Source of the DNA: Saccharofermentans sp.
GTDB taxonomy: Bacteria > Bacillota > Clostridia > Saccharofermentanales > Saccharofermentanaceae
DNA length: 64,000 bases
NCBI GenBank assembly: GCA_016292135.1
Contig: JAEFAZ010000006.1
Coordinates: 62,001-126,000 of the forward strand
Direction: 5' to 3'
Numbering within the stretch: position 1 is the first letter of the stretch; every line of letters begins with the position of its first letter. Below, one piece after another: positions 21,060-31,209 of this stretch. A program made the translations under genes and the position numbers. Below the pieces are notes generated by a model. That model was not told the DNA's origin. It made no database searches and saw only the letters and a program-made list of their open reading frames with translations.

Positions 21060-22526
21060 TCAAACACGCTTGGGTCTGGGGCTGGATTTATCGGCAATTA
21101 GTTTCCTTACGAGCGTCACGATGATGATTATTATGACAGCTTCCGTGACGGCCACGATAAAGGACAGGGTGAAGAGGAACCTGTAAACAGTCTCTTTGCC
21201 GTTGTCGGGTTTGACGTATTTATAGAAGTTCCCGCTCTCCTTGTCGTACTGGTAGAAGCCTCCGTTCCCCTGTTCATCGACGAGGAAACAGATAAAATCG
21301 CCGGCAGAATTCTTATAGCCTTTAACCTTCTGATCCTCGGTCTCAAGACTTGCGGTCTTAAAGCCGTCAGGAACTATTAGCGACTCAACGCCCGAGATGT
21401 TGGTATACACCTGTCCGGTAGTCACGACCGACGAGCCTTCGACATAAGCCGTAACCCTCTTGCTGTTTGCATTGTAGAAATAGAAGCCGGGCTGGTTTAC
21501 GCCGTCGTAAAGATATACGAGCACGCTCGCCAGACCTTCCTTGACGAATGCGGGAACGGAATATCCGTTCAAGGTCTTGACCGTCTGGGTGAAGCCGTCA
21601 GGCAGTTCATAATCCTGCGGAAGATCGACAAAGTTATAGAGGGTGCCGTCCCCGTCCATCAGCACGGCATTCTCGGGAAGGTAACTCTCCTTCCTGGTGA
21701 CGTTGACTGAATATATCACATGGGACTGACCGTCCTGGGCAGTTACATCGATGGTAACCCTGTTCACGCCGACAACAAGATTACGGTTGCCGTTGATGAA
21801 GACGGCCGAAAAGATGTTGGAGGAAGTAGCCCTGACATCGATCTCGGTCACGACTCTTTCAACCACAGCTTCGTACTCGGTTATATGCGGATCGAAATCA
21901 GGAGTAAGAGACACGGATCCCAATTCCAGGAAGGTCAGCGTCGCATCACGCGATACAGACTGGTTTACGATCAGGGTCACTCCGCTCTGGATAACGTTCT
22001 TGACTGTCTTCTGTTTGACGTTGATAAAGCCTTCAGCGCTCTCGATGGAAAAATCAGCAGTATCGCTCGCAGACGGAAGGATACGGAAATACAAAGAGTA
22101 GATAACGATCGGTTCTTCAGAACTGAAAGCATTTATCTCGTTATCGGCATCCGCGCCGTCTCCGAAGCTCGCAAGGCTGTCGACGGCGGATATGGTGACC
22201 GTATCCTGTGTCTGTGTAGATGTATAGACGAAGTTCGGAAGCACCTCGGATTCCACGAGCCTGTGGAATCCGGCCTTATCGGGATCGAACTTCACGACTA
22301 CGGGTCCGAAGGATATGATGTCGGGGAAATGGTCAACGGTTATGTCGATCCTGACAAGGTCTCCCTGACCGACGATGGCCTTCTCACATTCCGCGTTAAG
22401 AACGATCTGATCCGCAGCCGAGACCGCCCCTCCGGGGAAGGCCAATGCGGCAGCGATCAGCAGCGCTGACAGGATAACTGCCCTGAATGTGATCTTCTTT
22501 CTCCTCGTCATCCTAAGTCTCCTCAT
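21060..22526 (-). CDS. Secreted/membrane-anchored protein with cohesin-like and cadherin-like beta-sandwich domains
   Basis: Signal peptide; QIVLNAECEKAIVGQGDLVRIDITVDHFPDIISFGPVVVKFDP cohesin-like; DATLTFLELGSVSLTPDFDPHITEYEAVV...VTIDVTAQDGQSHVIYSVNVTR cadherin-like; C-terminal TM. Confidence 0.78.
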   Translation of the reverse strand: MRRLRMTRRKKITFRAVILSALLIAAALAFPGGAVSAADQIVLNAECEKAIVGQGDLVRIDITVDHFPDIISFGPVVVKFDPDKAGFHRLVESEVLPNFVYTSTQTQDTVTISAVDSLASFGDGADADNEINAFSSEEPIVIYSLYFRILPSASDTADFSIESAEGFINVKQKTVKNVIQSGVTLIVNQSVSRDATLTFLELGSVSLTPDFDPHITEYEAVVERVVTEIDVRATSSNIFSAVFINGNRNLVVGVNRVTIDVTAQDGQSHVIYSVNVTRKESYLPENAVLMDGDGTLYNFVDLPQDYELPDGFTQTVKTLNGYSVPAFVKEGLASVLVYLYDGVNQPGFYFYNANSKRVTAYVEGSSVVTTGQVYTNISGVESLIVPDGFKTASLETEDQKVKGYKNSAGDFICFLVDEQGNGGFYQYDKESGNFYKYVKPDNGKETVYRFLFTLSFIVAVTEAVIIIIIVTLVRKLIADKSSPRPKRV

Positions 22527-22529
22527 GCG

Positions 22530-25013
22530 TCATCCCTGCGGCAGGCCGCCGTATGTTTCGGGAAGATCGCTAAATACCGGAATGATAAACTCGAAGGGAT
22601 TATCAAGCGCGGAAGTGGATTCATAGCTCCTATAGTATCGCATGGATTCACTATATGCCATCATAAGATTCTGAGCATATTGATGACTGTAGTACTTGCC
22701 GTCACGTCCCTTTATGTCGAACTTCTGGAAATAGAGAGTATCCTGTCCCTTGGATATGTAGCCCTTCGCTATCCAGATCGCGCCTCCAGTGATCGCCTTA
22801 TCGATGCTGTCCCAGGGCAGGAGATACTTCTCGTCTGAACCTGATGCGTATTTGGCTCCGTTCGCAACGGCTACTCCGGGCTCAGCCGAAGAAGTCGAAC
22901 CGATGTTGTAGTAGTTATAGATCCCTTCATAGCCCGGAACTGTACCGTGTGCCAGAGAAGACTCTCCGGAATATCCCATCTCCTGCAGGATCCTCGAAGC
23001 GATGAAGTAAGGCGATACGCCCGACTTGGAGCCGGCCTCATATATGTAGCCCGCATAATCGATCTCGGGAGTATCCATGAAGCTTCCCTTGATTATCGCT
23101 TTAACGCCTTCCCTGGTATGGACCTTTTCGTTGAATGAAAGATTTTCGAACATGAAGACCCTGTCAGGCAAAAGGAAATTTCTCGGGTCGAGGAAATAGG
23201 AAACGACTTCGTTCTTTGCCGCCATCCAGTCGGGAGCATCGTAGACGACGCTGTTCTGCTTGATGTAGTTGGGGTAAGAGGAATACTGCAGCAGCGACTG
23301 GTAGCCGGAATCCTCGTTGGAAAGGACTTCGGGGAAAGAAGGAGTGATGTTGCATGGCGTGAAAGCATATGCGGGACGGAGCTTATGCAGCATCCAGAGA
23401 CCGCTGTAATAACTCTCGGGGAAAGCCGTCAGGGTGTTGCGGGCAAAATCGTCATCAGGAAGTCCGTTAAGGACATATACATCGTACTGCTGTTCACTTC
23501 CGTCAAAACCCTTTACCATGACGTTGATGTGGTTTTCTCCTTTGGCAAGATCGACCGTACCGTCTTCGGATCCGATCTCCTTGCCCTTTTCGTCGGAGAT
23601 CGTCACCTTTATGTCGGCGGCAAATCCTTCCATCGCGAAAGCCGTGACCTTGACTTTCTTTCCGCTTGCAAGGTACTTGGCATAGACATTCTTTTCAGTG
23701 TCAAAATCAGGCCATACCGGGATCCTCTGGCCGGCCGAAGTATCGATTATGTTAAGTGATGACAGATATCCGTTAAGCGGAAGGAATTTGACCTCGTCTT
23801 CCTTCGCCTCGAAAAAATCACCGTTATAGTCGACAAGCCTTAAGCTGCCCTTGTCGTCCCTGCTGATGACGGCCATGTGGGTGCCGTTAAAATATGCGAC
23901 ATCAGTGCTCTGGACGAGCTTATAGGAAACATCCTCATCGGGGAGGGCCGAATTAGGGCTCTTCGACACTTTGATGTAGAAGCAGTTCGATATGCCGGCG
24001 ATACCGGTCTCCTGCTCGATCTTCTTAACATCCTGCGGCCGGCTCCTCAAGGCTTCCGGAAGATCCTTGGGATTATCTACAGTTCCTATGAGATTGCCGT
24101 AGACATCGTAGAGCGATGCCTGGATGTCATCGTCGGCACCGACTATGTTTACATAACAATCCTTGTTGTGGCAGTCGTAGATATACCAGGACGAATCCGC
24201 GCCTCCGACAAGGAGGCCCCTGGTAACGCGGTCGGATTCGATCTCAGTCATGGCAGGGATGCTCACAGTGCCTGTCTTCGCGACTGCTCCCCTTCCGTCG
24301 GAACTCCTGATCAGGGCATATACGTCGTGAATGCCTTCTTCGACTCCCGTGGTATCCCAGGCGATCGTAAAAGCACCGTCTGAAGCATCACCGTTAAATC
24401 TCAGGAAACCGCGGTAGAGGATGCCGTCAACGAAGAAGTCCGTGCGGATCTCCTTGCCCGTAACGTTCATGTGTCCTTTTGTCTCGCGGATACCGACCGT
24501 GTATCCGGAGCTGTCGGTAATATCCTGATCGATGATGAAATCATTTACCGCCGAACCTGCATCGGTCCTGATCACGGAACCGGAGGCCAGTGAACGGGAT
24601 CTGTCCTGCAGGACCTTGTTGATAACGTATGCGCTGTTATGTCCGGAAAGAAGATCGCAGATCTCAGCTATGTCCCTGGAACTTCCCGCGACGCGGATCA
24701 GGTCTTCCGCAAACGCCTTGTCATCCTTGCCCATAAGGATGTAGTCAGGTGAATTCATGACCGATATCACGTGATCGGCAGCCGATATGATCCCGCTCTC
24801 AGCGAGCTTGACGGCACGCTCCGAAGAAGCATTGCCGAGACCCGTAAGTCCGGATGCGGCATATATTACGTTTCCTGCGGATTCCCTGTCCTTATCCGAC
24901 AGTTTCCAGCCGTGCGACTGCATCTGTGAGATCACGAACAGGATCAGACAGACAGCCATAAAGAAGGCTGCTGCTACAGACAAAACCAGATATTCTTTTC
25001 TCTTTCTCAGCAT
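22530..25013 (-). CDS. Membrane-anchored beta-N-acetylglucosaminidase-like protein
   Basis: N-terminal TM; C-terminal YEAGSKSGVSPYFIASRILQEMGYSGESSLAHGTVPGYEGIYNYYNIGST...AIWIAKGYISKGQDTLYFQKF typical of LytD-type glucosaminidases. Confidence 0.82.
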   Translation of the reverse strand: MLRKRKEYLVLSVAAAFFMAVCLILFVISQMQSHGWKLSDKDRESAGNVIYAASGLTGLGNASSERAVKLAESGIISAADHVISVMNSPDYILMGKDDKAFAEDLIRVAGSSRDIAEICDLLSGHNSAYVINKVLQDRSRSLASGSVIRTDAGSAVNDFIIDQDITDSSGYTVGIRETKGHMNVTGKEIRTDFFVDGILYRGFLRFNGDASDGAFTIAWDTTGVEEGIHDVYALIRSSDGRGAVAKTGTVSIPAMTEIESDRVTRGLLVGGADSSWYIYDCHNKDCYVNIVGADDDIQASLYDVYGNLIGTVDNPKDLPEALRSRPQDVKKIEQETGIAGISNCFYIKVSKSPNSALPDEDVSYKLVQSTDVAYFNGTHMAVISRDDKGSLRLVDYNGDFFEAKEDEVKFLPLNGYLSSLNIIDTSAGQRIPVWPDFDTEKNVYAKYLASGKKVKVTAFAMEGFAADIKVTISDEKGKEIGSEDGTVDLAKGENHINVMVKGFDGSEQQYDVYVLNGLPDDDFARNTLTAFPESYYSGLWMLHKLRPAYAFTPCNITPSFPEVLSNEDSGYQSLLQYSSYPNYIKQNSVVYDAPDWMAAKNEVVSYFLDPRNFLLPDRVFMFENLSFNEKVHTREGVKAIIKGSFMDTPEIDYAGYIYEAGSKSGVSPYFIASRILQEMGYSGESSLAHGTVPGYEGIYNYYNIGSTSSAEPGVAVANGAKYASGSDEKYLLPWDSIDKAITGGAIWIAKGYISKGQDTLYFQKFDIKGRDGKYYSHQYAQNLMMAYSESMRYYRSYESTSALDNPFEFIIPVFSDLPETYGGLPQG

Positions 25014-25032
25014 CTTATCCCTTTATCCTTTG

Positions 25033-25659
25033 TCAGTCTTCAGTTTGAGACAGCTCATCAAGAGTATAACCGTATGAGGGTACGAAGTGTTCCATGAAAT
25101 AATCCACTTCCGGAAGTCCTATCGCCCTTATGGATCCGGCTATGCTCTCTCCTGCACTGCGGAACTCCTTGTTGCCGGAGCTCTCCTCCCTGATGCACTT
25201 GATGTAGGCCGATATCCTGTCGGCTGCCTTGACGAGCTTATGTATCAGGATTTGTTCTTCTGTCTCAAGAGTGGGAGCCAAAAGATCAAGATACTCTTCC
25301 CTCATCCACTCGGGCAGGAGGGCGCAGAGGCTCTGCGCAGACTCGTTTTCGACCTGCCTGTAGGCCGCGGTTATCTCGCGGTTACGGTACTTTATAGGAG
25401 TCGGAAGGTCTCCGGTTATGATCTCCGTGCAGTCGTGGTAAACGGCATAAGCCTGAACGCGGAAAGGATCGGGCCTGATGTCGCCTTCTTCCGCAAATCT
25501 GTTATGCAGGATGCAGAGACTGTGGGCAATGACTGCAACATCGAAACTGTGTTCCTTGATGTTCTCCACCCTGCTGTTCCGCATCAGTCCCCAGCGGTTG
25601 ATATACTGCATCCTGTCGAGCATGGCATAAAAGCCGTACTGTTCGTTTCTGTTTTCCAT
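25033..25659 (-). CDS. YfbR-like HD-domain 5'-nucleotidase
   Basis: MQYINRWGLMRNSRVENIKEHSFDVAVIAHSL; YHDCTEIITGDLPTPIKY. Confidence 0.9.
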   Translation of the reverse strand: MENRNEQYGFYAMLDRMQYINRWGLMRNSRVENIKEHSFDVAVIAHSLCILHNRFAEEGDIRPDPFRVQAYAVYHDCTEIITGDLPTPIKYRNREITAAYRQVENESAQSLCALLPEWMREEYLDLLAPTLETEEQILIHKLVKAADRISAYIKCIREESSGNKEFRSAGESIAGSIRAIGLPEVDYFMEHFVPSYGYTLDELSQTED

Positions 25660-25680
25660 ATCATTTACCTCATCAGTTCA

Positions 25681-26928
25681 TCAGCATTCCCTGAACAGGG
25701 CATCGAAGCACTGTATCGCAAATCCGTCGGTCATGCCCGCGATATAGTCGCTGACATAGATCGGCAGCGGCATGACATCCTCACCTTCACCCCTCTGCGG
25801 GTGGTGATCTACGAAGTTAAAGAACTTCCTGATCATCTCGTTCGCAGGTTCGGTCGATGCCGCCCTGTTCTCAAGAGCGTCCATGAAGGTGTCGAAAAGG
25901 CTTGCGATTATCAGGTCAGCGTAAGATTCGTAAGTCGTTATCTTGGTGGCCTTGTATATCTTGTTGAGATTCTTGTCCAGGACTGCCGCAAGAGCGTCTC
26001 CCGCCTTGGGCGACAGCCTGATCTCATCCTTGTTGAAACTGTTTTCGATGACATCCTCGACGAGCGAGTTTATGATCTCCGCATTGTTCGTGCCGAGATA
26101 TTTTCCTTCGCCCGATACGAAATAGTCCTCGTTGACGATACCCATCCTGAGAGCGTCCTCGACATCCCTTCCGACATAAGCGATCTTATCCGCCATCTTA
26201 ACAACGCATCCTTCGAGCGTTGCGGGGCCGCGCCTCTGCTTCTTCGGAACAAGATATGTGAGCTCGTCTTCGGTCTTGTCCCTGACGGGAACGATAGCCT
26301 TCTCGTTGTAGTCCTCACCGCAGTGGGAAAGGATGCCGTCCCTTACCTCGAAAGTGAGGTTAAGGCCGTTGTCTTCGTTATGCTTTTCGAGCACATCGAG
26401 AACACGGAGGCTGTGGGCCTCATGTTCGAAGAAGAGGCGCCCGTCCTTCTCCTTCAGTTTCCTCGAGAGCATCCTCTCTCCGGAGTGGCCGAAAGGCGTG
26501 TGTCCTATATCATGCCCCAGTGAGATCGCCTGGATCAGGTCCTTGTTGAGATTAAGGGCTCCGCCTATGACCTGGGAGATGTAATTGACGTAGATGACGT
26601 GCTCGAGTCTCGAGCAGATGTGGTCGTTGACCGGATTAAAGAAGACCTGCGTCTTGTGCTTTAAGCGTCTGAAGGACTGGCTGTAGATGATCCTTCCGAG
26701 ATCACGCTGGAAAGCGGTCCTCACTGCGCAGTCTTCTTCGGGGAGTCTCCTTCTGTGATCGGCTATGTCGGGTGTCGCAAAGACCGATCTCATGCTGTCG
26801 GCATTCAGGAAGGAATGACGTATCCTGTCGCGGTTCTCATCTGACACGTTAACCGCGCCGCGGACCTTGGAGAACAGATCCTCGAACTGCTCGAAAGAGA
26901 TGTTGTTCATGTTGTAAAGATCATCCAT
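25681..26928 (-). CDS. dgt: Deoxyguanosinetriphosphate triphosphohydrolase-like protein (HD domain)
   Basis: RTAFQRDLGRIIYSQSFRRLKHKTQVF; SRLEHVIYVNYISQVIG; SLGHDIGHTPFGHSGE. Confidence 0.92.
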   Translation of the reverse strand: MDDLYNMNNISFEQFEDLFSKVRGAVNVSDENRDRIRHSFLNADSMRSVFATPDIADHRRRLPEEDCAVRTAFQRDLGRIIYSQSFRRLKHKTQVFFNPVNDHICSRLEHVIYVNYISQVIGGALNLNKDLIQAISLGHDIGHTPFGHSGERMLSRKLKEKDGRLFFEHEAHSLRVLDVLEKHNEDNGLNLTFEVRDGILSHCGEDYNEKAIVPVRDKTEDELTYLVPKKQRRGPATLEGCVVKMADKIAYVGRDVEDALRMGIVNEDYFVSGEGKYLGTNNAEIINSLVEDVIENSFNKDEIRLSPKAGDALAAVLDKNLNKIYKATKITTYESYADLIIASLFDTFMDALENRAASTEPANEMIRKFFNFVDHHPQRGEGEDVMPLPIYVSDYIAGMTDGFAIQCFDALFREC

Positions 26929-26953
26929 TGCGTCTTATCCTCCTGTCTTCAAA

Positions 26954-29272
26954 TCATGCCTTCTTAAGATGCGCCGACTTTGCCAGAAGATTCTTCTTCA
27001 TGCCGTCGAAATCTATCGACAGAAGTGCGTCTCCTCCGACCGGCTCGACCTTGATGACCTCGCCTTCGCCGAACCTGGGATGGATCACCTTCATGCCCTT
27101 CTTTATCTGGTCGGGCTTGAGCGATCCGTCGTCGGTCCTGCTCTCCATTGCCTTTGCAGCCGAAGACTGTCTGAACTGTTCCGCGATGCCGACGGAAACC
27201 CTGTCGGATGCTTCCATGCGGAGCTTGTCTTCCTTCTCCTTTGCAGTCCTCCTGACACCCATGGGGTAGAGGAGGTCCCTGTCGATCTCGCCTATGAACC
27301 TTGACGGCTTGTTGCACTGGGTCTGGCCGTAGAGCATCCTCTGCTGGGCCAGCACAAGAAAGAGATTCTTCTTGGCTCTCGTGACCGCAACATACATCAG
27401 ACGTCTTTCCTCTTCCAGTTCAGCCTCCGATTCCATCGACCTGTATCCCGGGAAGATGGTCTCCTCGAGACCTATCAGGAAGACGGCCGTGAACTCCAGG
27501 CCCTTGGCGCTGTGAACGGTCATGAGGCGGACATAGTCGTCGTTGTCGTCAAAGTTATCCCCTTCAGCATACAATGCCGCATTGTCGAGGTAAAGGCGCA
27601 AAATTCCGGCAGTCGTATCAGCAGTTCCGATATCGAGAAGGTCTTCTTCATCTTCTTCAACTTCCGTCTCCCCGCCTTCTCCTTCAGAAAGCCTGTGGGC
27701 CTTCTCGAAGTCAGCCGCTTCGGAAAGAAGTTCCTTCAGGTTCTCGACGCGGTCTATCAGCTCACCCTTCTTCTCCCTCTCGGAGATTATCTCTTCGATG
27801 ATGCCGGACTCGTTTTCTATGTACTCGATATATTCGGAGAAGGACATGTCGTCGGAAAGGAGCTTGTCCTGCATCTCCTGTATCAGTTCGACAAATGCCT
27901 GAAGCCTCTCCCGGGACCTTGCAAGATCCGGGTAGAGAAATGATCTTGCAGCCACTTCGAAAAGGGGGATGCCCTCCTCTTCGGCAATGATCCTCATGCG
28001 GTTCAGGGTGGTGTCTCCGATGCCCCTCTTCGGGACATTGATGATCCTCTCGAAAGCGAGGTTGTCACGCTCGTCGTTGATGAGCCTTAAATATGCGATT
28101 ATGTCCTTGATCTCCTTGCGGTCGAAGAACCTGATGCCGCCGTAGACCCTGAAAGGGATCCCCGAATTATGGAGAGCCTTGTCGATGTTACGGCTCATGG
28201 CGTTGACCCTGTAAAGGACTGCAACATCGGAATATTTCCACTTGCCTCTCGATACCATCATCTTGATCGTATCGGCAACAAACCTCGCCTCATCAATACC
28301 GCTGTCAGCGTTCATGAGGATGACCTTATCGCCTCTGCCGGCTGATGTCCTCAAGGTCTTGTCTGTCCTGCCTATATTGTTGGATATGATGCCGTTGGCG
28401 CAGTCAAGGATGTTTCCTGTGGATCTGTAGTTCTCTTCGAGCTTTACAACCTTGGCATCGGGGAAATCCTTCTCGAAGTTTAAGATCATCTCGACATTGG
28501 CGCCTCTGAATGCGTAGATCGACTGGTCGTCGTCGCCTACGACGCAGATATTCTTATAGCGGGCCGCAAGCAGCATGACCGCCCGGTACTGCGGGAGGTT
28601 GGTGTCCTGATACTCGTCGACCATGATGTATCTGAAGCGCTCCTGGTAGTATTCGAGTACTTCGTGATCAGATTCGAAAAGCTTGACCGTATTAACGAGG
28701 ATATCGTCGAAATCCATCGCGTGGTTTTCCTTGAGGCGCTCATTGTACTTGATATAGACCTTGGATACGATCTGCGAAAAATAATCCTTGCCTACCTCGA
28801 GAAGATAGTCTTCAGGCATGATCATGTGGTTCTTGGCATTGGAGATCGCCGACATGACCGATGACGGCTTGACCTTGGTATTCGAAAGTTCCATATCCTT
28901 GAGGATGTCCCTTACGAGCTTGTTCTGGTCGTCGCTGTCGATGATGGTGAAGTTCGGATCAAGATGTCTTCTTAAGATCCTTGCGAAAACGCTGTGGAAA
29001 GTGCCGCACCGAATATAGTCCGCATCAGGTCCGACAAGGGATGCGATCCTCTCCTTCATCTCGCCTGCAGCCTTGTTGGTAAATGTGATCGCAAGTATGG
29101 ACCTGGGATCTATGCCCATCTGTCCTACCATATATGCGATCCTGTATGTTATGACGCGCGTCTTGCCGGATCCGGCTCCCGCCAGTATCAGCAAAGGTCC
29201 GTCTATATGGGTCGCAGCGTCGTACTGTTCGGGATTCAGCTCGCTCCTTAAATACTCATCATCAAAAATCAA
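26954..29272 (-). CDS. pcrA: ATP-dependent DNA helicase PcrA/UvrD
   Basis: LNPEQYDAATHIDGPLLILAGAGSGKTRVITYRIA; VDEYQDTN; VGDDDQSIYAFRGA; LMTVHSAKGLEF; C-terminal IHPRFGEGEVIKVE tudor-like tail. Confidence 0.96.
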   Translation of the reverse strand: MIFDDEYLRSELNPEQYDAATHIDGPLLILAGAGSGKTRVITYRIAYMVGQMGIDPRSILAITFTNKAAGEMKERIASLVGPDADYIRCGTFHSVFARILRRHLDPNFTIIDSDDQNKLVRDILKDMELSNTKVKPSSVMSAISNAKNHMIMPEDYLLEVGKDYFSQIVSKVYIKYNERLKENHAMDFDDILVNTVKLFESDHEVLEYYQERFRYIMVDEYQDTNLPQYRAVMLLAARYKNICVVGDDDQSIYAFRGANVEMILNFEKDFPDAKVVKLEENYRSTGNILDCANGIISNNIGRTDKTLRTSAGRGDKVILMNADSGIDEARFVADTIKMMVSRGKWKYSDVAVLYRVNAMSRNIDKALHNSGIPFRVYGGIRFFDRKEIKDIIAYLRLINDERDNLAFERIINVPKRGIGDTTLNRMRIIAEEEGIPLFEVAARSFLYPDLARSRERLQAFVELIQEMQDKLLSDDMSFSEYIEYIENESGIIEEIISEREKKGELIDRVENLKELLSEAADFEKAHRLSEGEGGETEVEEDEEDLLDIGTADTTAGILRLYLDNAALYAEGDNFDDNDDYVRLMTVHSAKGLEFTAVFLIGLEETIFPGYRSMESEAELEEERRLMYVAVTRAKKNLFLVLAQQRMLYGQTQCNKPSRFIGEIDRDLLYPMGVRRTAKEKEDKLRMEASDRVSVGIAEQFRQSSAAKAMESRTDDGSLKPDQIKKGMKVIHPRFGEGEVIKVEPVGGDALLSIDFDGMKKNLLAKSAHLKKA

Positions 29273-29358
29273 ACCACTGTCTCCTAAGGTGTCTTTTTAT
29301 TCGCGTAAGTATTATAACACTTCAAGTGTTCCTTTATTGTCCCTCATCAGGAGGTCAC

Positions 29359-29394
29359 AAAAAAAGTCCCGGGAAGCCCTTGGGATCCCGGGAC
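29359..29394 (-). terminator. Rho-independent terminator of the Ldh-type gene
   Basis: Minus strand GTCCCGGGATCCCAAGGGCTTCCCGGGACTTTTTTT. Confidence 0.88.
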
Positions 29395-29412
29395 ATTATG
29401 AGCCGTAAGATC

Positions 29413-30522
29413 TTATTTTTCGAAAGGGAAAGTGAAAGGCAGGCCGTATTTATCCCTTATGGTGATGAAGTCCTTCTGGACGGATTCGCCTACGGGAACG
29501 CCCTTGTCCTTGCGGTCGAGCCATGCAAGATATTCTTTCTCGCCAGCCGTATAGATCCTTTCCTGTCCTTCCGCCTTGCGCGATGCGCGGAGGGCTCTTA
29601 AGATGTCGCCTGCGGTCTTCTTGAATTCCTCGCGGCCGACGAACGCGTCCGGATCGATAACGAAGAAGAAATGTCCGAGATGGTACATGGCAGGCTTGCC
29701 GTTCTCGTCGACACCCGTCAAAGCCTTCATGAACTGACCGCCCGCCAGGGCTGCGGACAGGATCTCGACTGCTGCCGCGTATCCGTATCCCTTGTAGCCC
29801 GCAAGCTCCTCGCCGATACCGCCGAGAGGCGCAAGAGCCGCATCTCCCGATACCAGTGCCTCAAGGATCTTCTCGGAATCTGTCATGGTCTTTCCGTCGG
29901 ATCCGATTACCATTCCGGCAGGTGTATCCTTGCCTTCACGGGCATAGTATTCTATCTTGCCGCGCTGAACGATCGAAGTTGCGCAGTCGATGCAGAAAGG
30001 AAATTCCTCATCAGTCGGAAGACCTATCGTAAGGGGGTTGGTCCCCATCATGTTCTCAACGCCGAATGTCGGGGCTATCGATGGTCTCGCATTGGTTCCG
30101 GTTATGCCGACCAGACCCTCTTTGGTAGCCATGGTCGCCCAGTAACCCGCGATGCCGTAGTGGGTGGAATTGCGGATCGCGCCGCCAGCCATGCCGTACT
30201 GCTTCGCTCTCTTAATGAGCTCGGTCATCATCTTATAACTTGCGACCATGCCCATTCCGTCATGGGCATCGTAGACCAGAGTCGTAGGAGTATCCCTGAT
30301 GACTTCGATGTCGGTGACCGGAAGGAGCGTGCCCTTGACGAACCTGTCCATATAGATCGGCTTGAACCTGTTGCAGCCGTGGCTCTCGATACCCCTTCTG
30401 TCAGATTCCATCAGGACGTCCGTGCAGATCTTTGCTTCATCCTCGGGAACACCTGCAGCAACGAATGCCGCGGTCATAAAATCACTCAATAGATCCCATG
30501 AGATATAAGGTCTCGTTTCCAT
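29413..30522 (-). CDS. Malate/lactate/ureidoglycolate dehydrogenase-family oxidoreductase
   Basis: Ldh-2 family pattern: DRRGIESHGCNRF, VRNSTHYGIAGYW-type GGAIRNSTHYGIAGYWATMA, PTFGVENMMGTNPLTIGLPT. Confidence 0.88.
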   Translation of the reverse strand: METRPYISWDLLSDFMTAAFVAAGVPEDEAKICTDVLMESDRRGIESHGCNRFKPIYMDRFVKGTLLPVTDIEVIRDTPTTLVYDAHDGMGMVASYKMMTELIKRAKQYGMAGGAIRNSTHYGIAGYWATMATKEGLVGITGTNARPSIAPTFGVENMMGTNPLTIGLPTDEEFPFCIDCATSIVQRGKIEYYAREGKDTPAGMVIGSDGKTMTDSEKILEALVSGDAALAPLGGIGEELAGYKGYGYAAAVEILSAALAGGQFMKALTGVDENGKPAMYHLGHFFFVIDPDAFVGREEFKKTAGDILRALRASRKAEGQERIYTAGEKEYLAWLDRKDKGVPVGESVQKDFITIRDKYGLPFTFPFEK

Positions 30523-30589
30523 AGTCTTACCGCCTCCGAACTGTTGATACTATGAACAATTATATCATTGTATTACTGCTTACCAAACA

Positions 30590-31176
30590 AATAACCCCGC
30601 GGAATGAATCTGCGGGGTTACCGTCCGTTCCAACGAACCGAAATATCTCTTCTAATGTCCGTCACAAACCCTTTCTCTTATCGAGCTATCCATGATCACA
30701 ACACCCAACTGACTGCTGCAACCATCAACCACACCGTGCAACTCATGTCTTCCATTCACCGAACAAATCCTGTATTTGCTCGAATCATATGAACCTCGCG
30801 ACTGCTGTTCTGATCCGGCAGTTCGTATCGGTTACTCGGTTTGCACGAACCGGTGTAACATCTGCTGCAACTCCGTCTTATCACCTATCGGTGGTGACAT
30901 CTCACCGACCGCGGATCCAAAGTCCGGATCAACTGAATTGTTACAACCTACGCGACTTTTAAGTGTATTCACTCAGTCAATCGCCTAGCTCGTTCCTCCC
31001 TTAGCTTATTAAGTCTTCACTTCGTTTCCACCTTCGGTAGTTTCCTAAGGTTTATGTCTCTCCGGCTTCGCCTCAGATCTTCATCTTCGGTTCTTCCCTG
31101 CGCCATCAACTGCTTAAGGCTTCGGGCGGTTTGTCTTCGGATTCGGAAGGTGTCGCTTCCGCATTCCTTGGAACTG
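30590..31176 (-). ncRNA. Candidate large structured non-coding RNA (~580 nt; size compatible with the ROOL class, family unassigned)
   Basis: No credible ORF; promoter-like start, 7-bp end-to-end pairing (31168-31174 with 30627-30633), multiple internal perfect helices, 9-bp GC-rich terminator hairpin at the 3' end (30592-30620). Confidence 0.75.
30591..30620 (-). terminator. Intrinsic terminator ending the ncRNA
   Basis: TAACCCCGC(30620-30612 on minus)/GCGGGGTTA with loop AGATTCATTCC, followed by TTTGTTTGG. Confidence 0.8.
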
Positions 31177-31181
31177 ATTTT

Positions 31182-31209
31182 ATTGTATAATGTTACAGGG
31201 CGATTACAA
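31182..31209 (-). promoter_or_regulatory. Sigma-A-like promoter for the ncRNA
   Basis: Minus strand TTGTAA (31209-31204), 16-nt spacer, TACAAT (31187-31182). Confidence 0.6.

Noticed and set aside
25087-26523. + strand 478-aa ORF
   Set aside because: Antisense to the YfbR-like and dGTPase genes; no recognisable domains.
30604-30988. Short + strand ORFs (62 and 70 aa) in the ncRNA interval
   Set aside because: No RBS or recognisable similarity; the interval is better explained by RNA secondary structure on the minus strand.
30590-31176. RNase P RNA, tmRNA or group II intron as explanation for the structured interval
   Set aside because: I do not see the RNase P GAGGAAAGUCC core, a tRNA-like tmRNA end, or a group II domain V/reverse transcriptase ORF.
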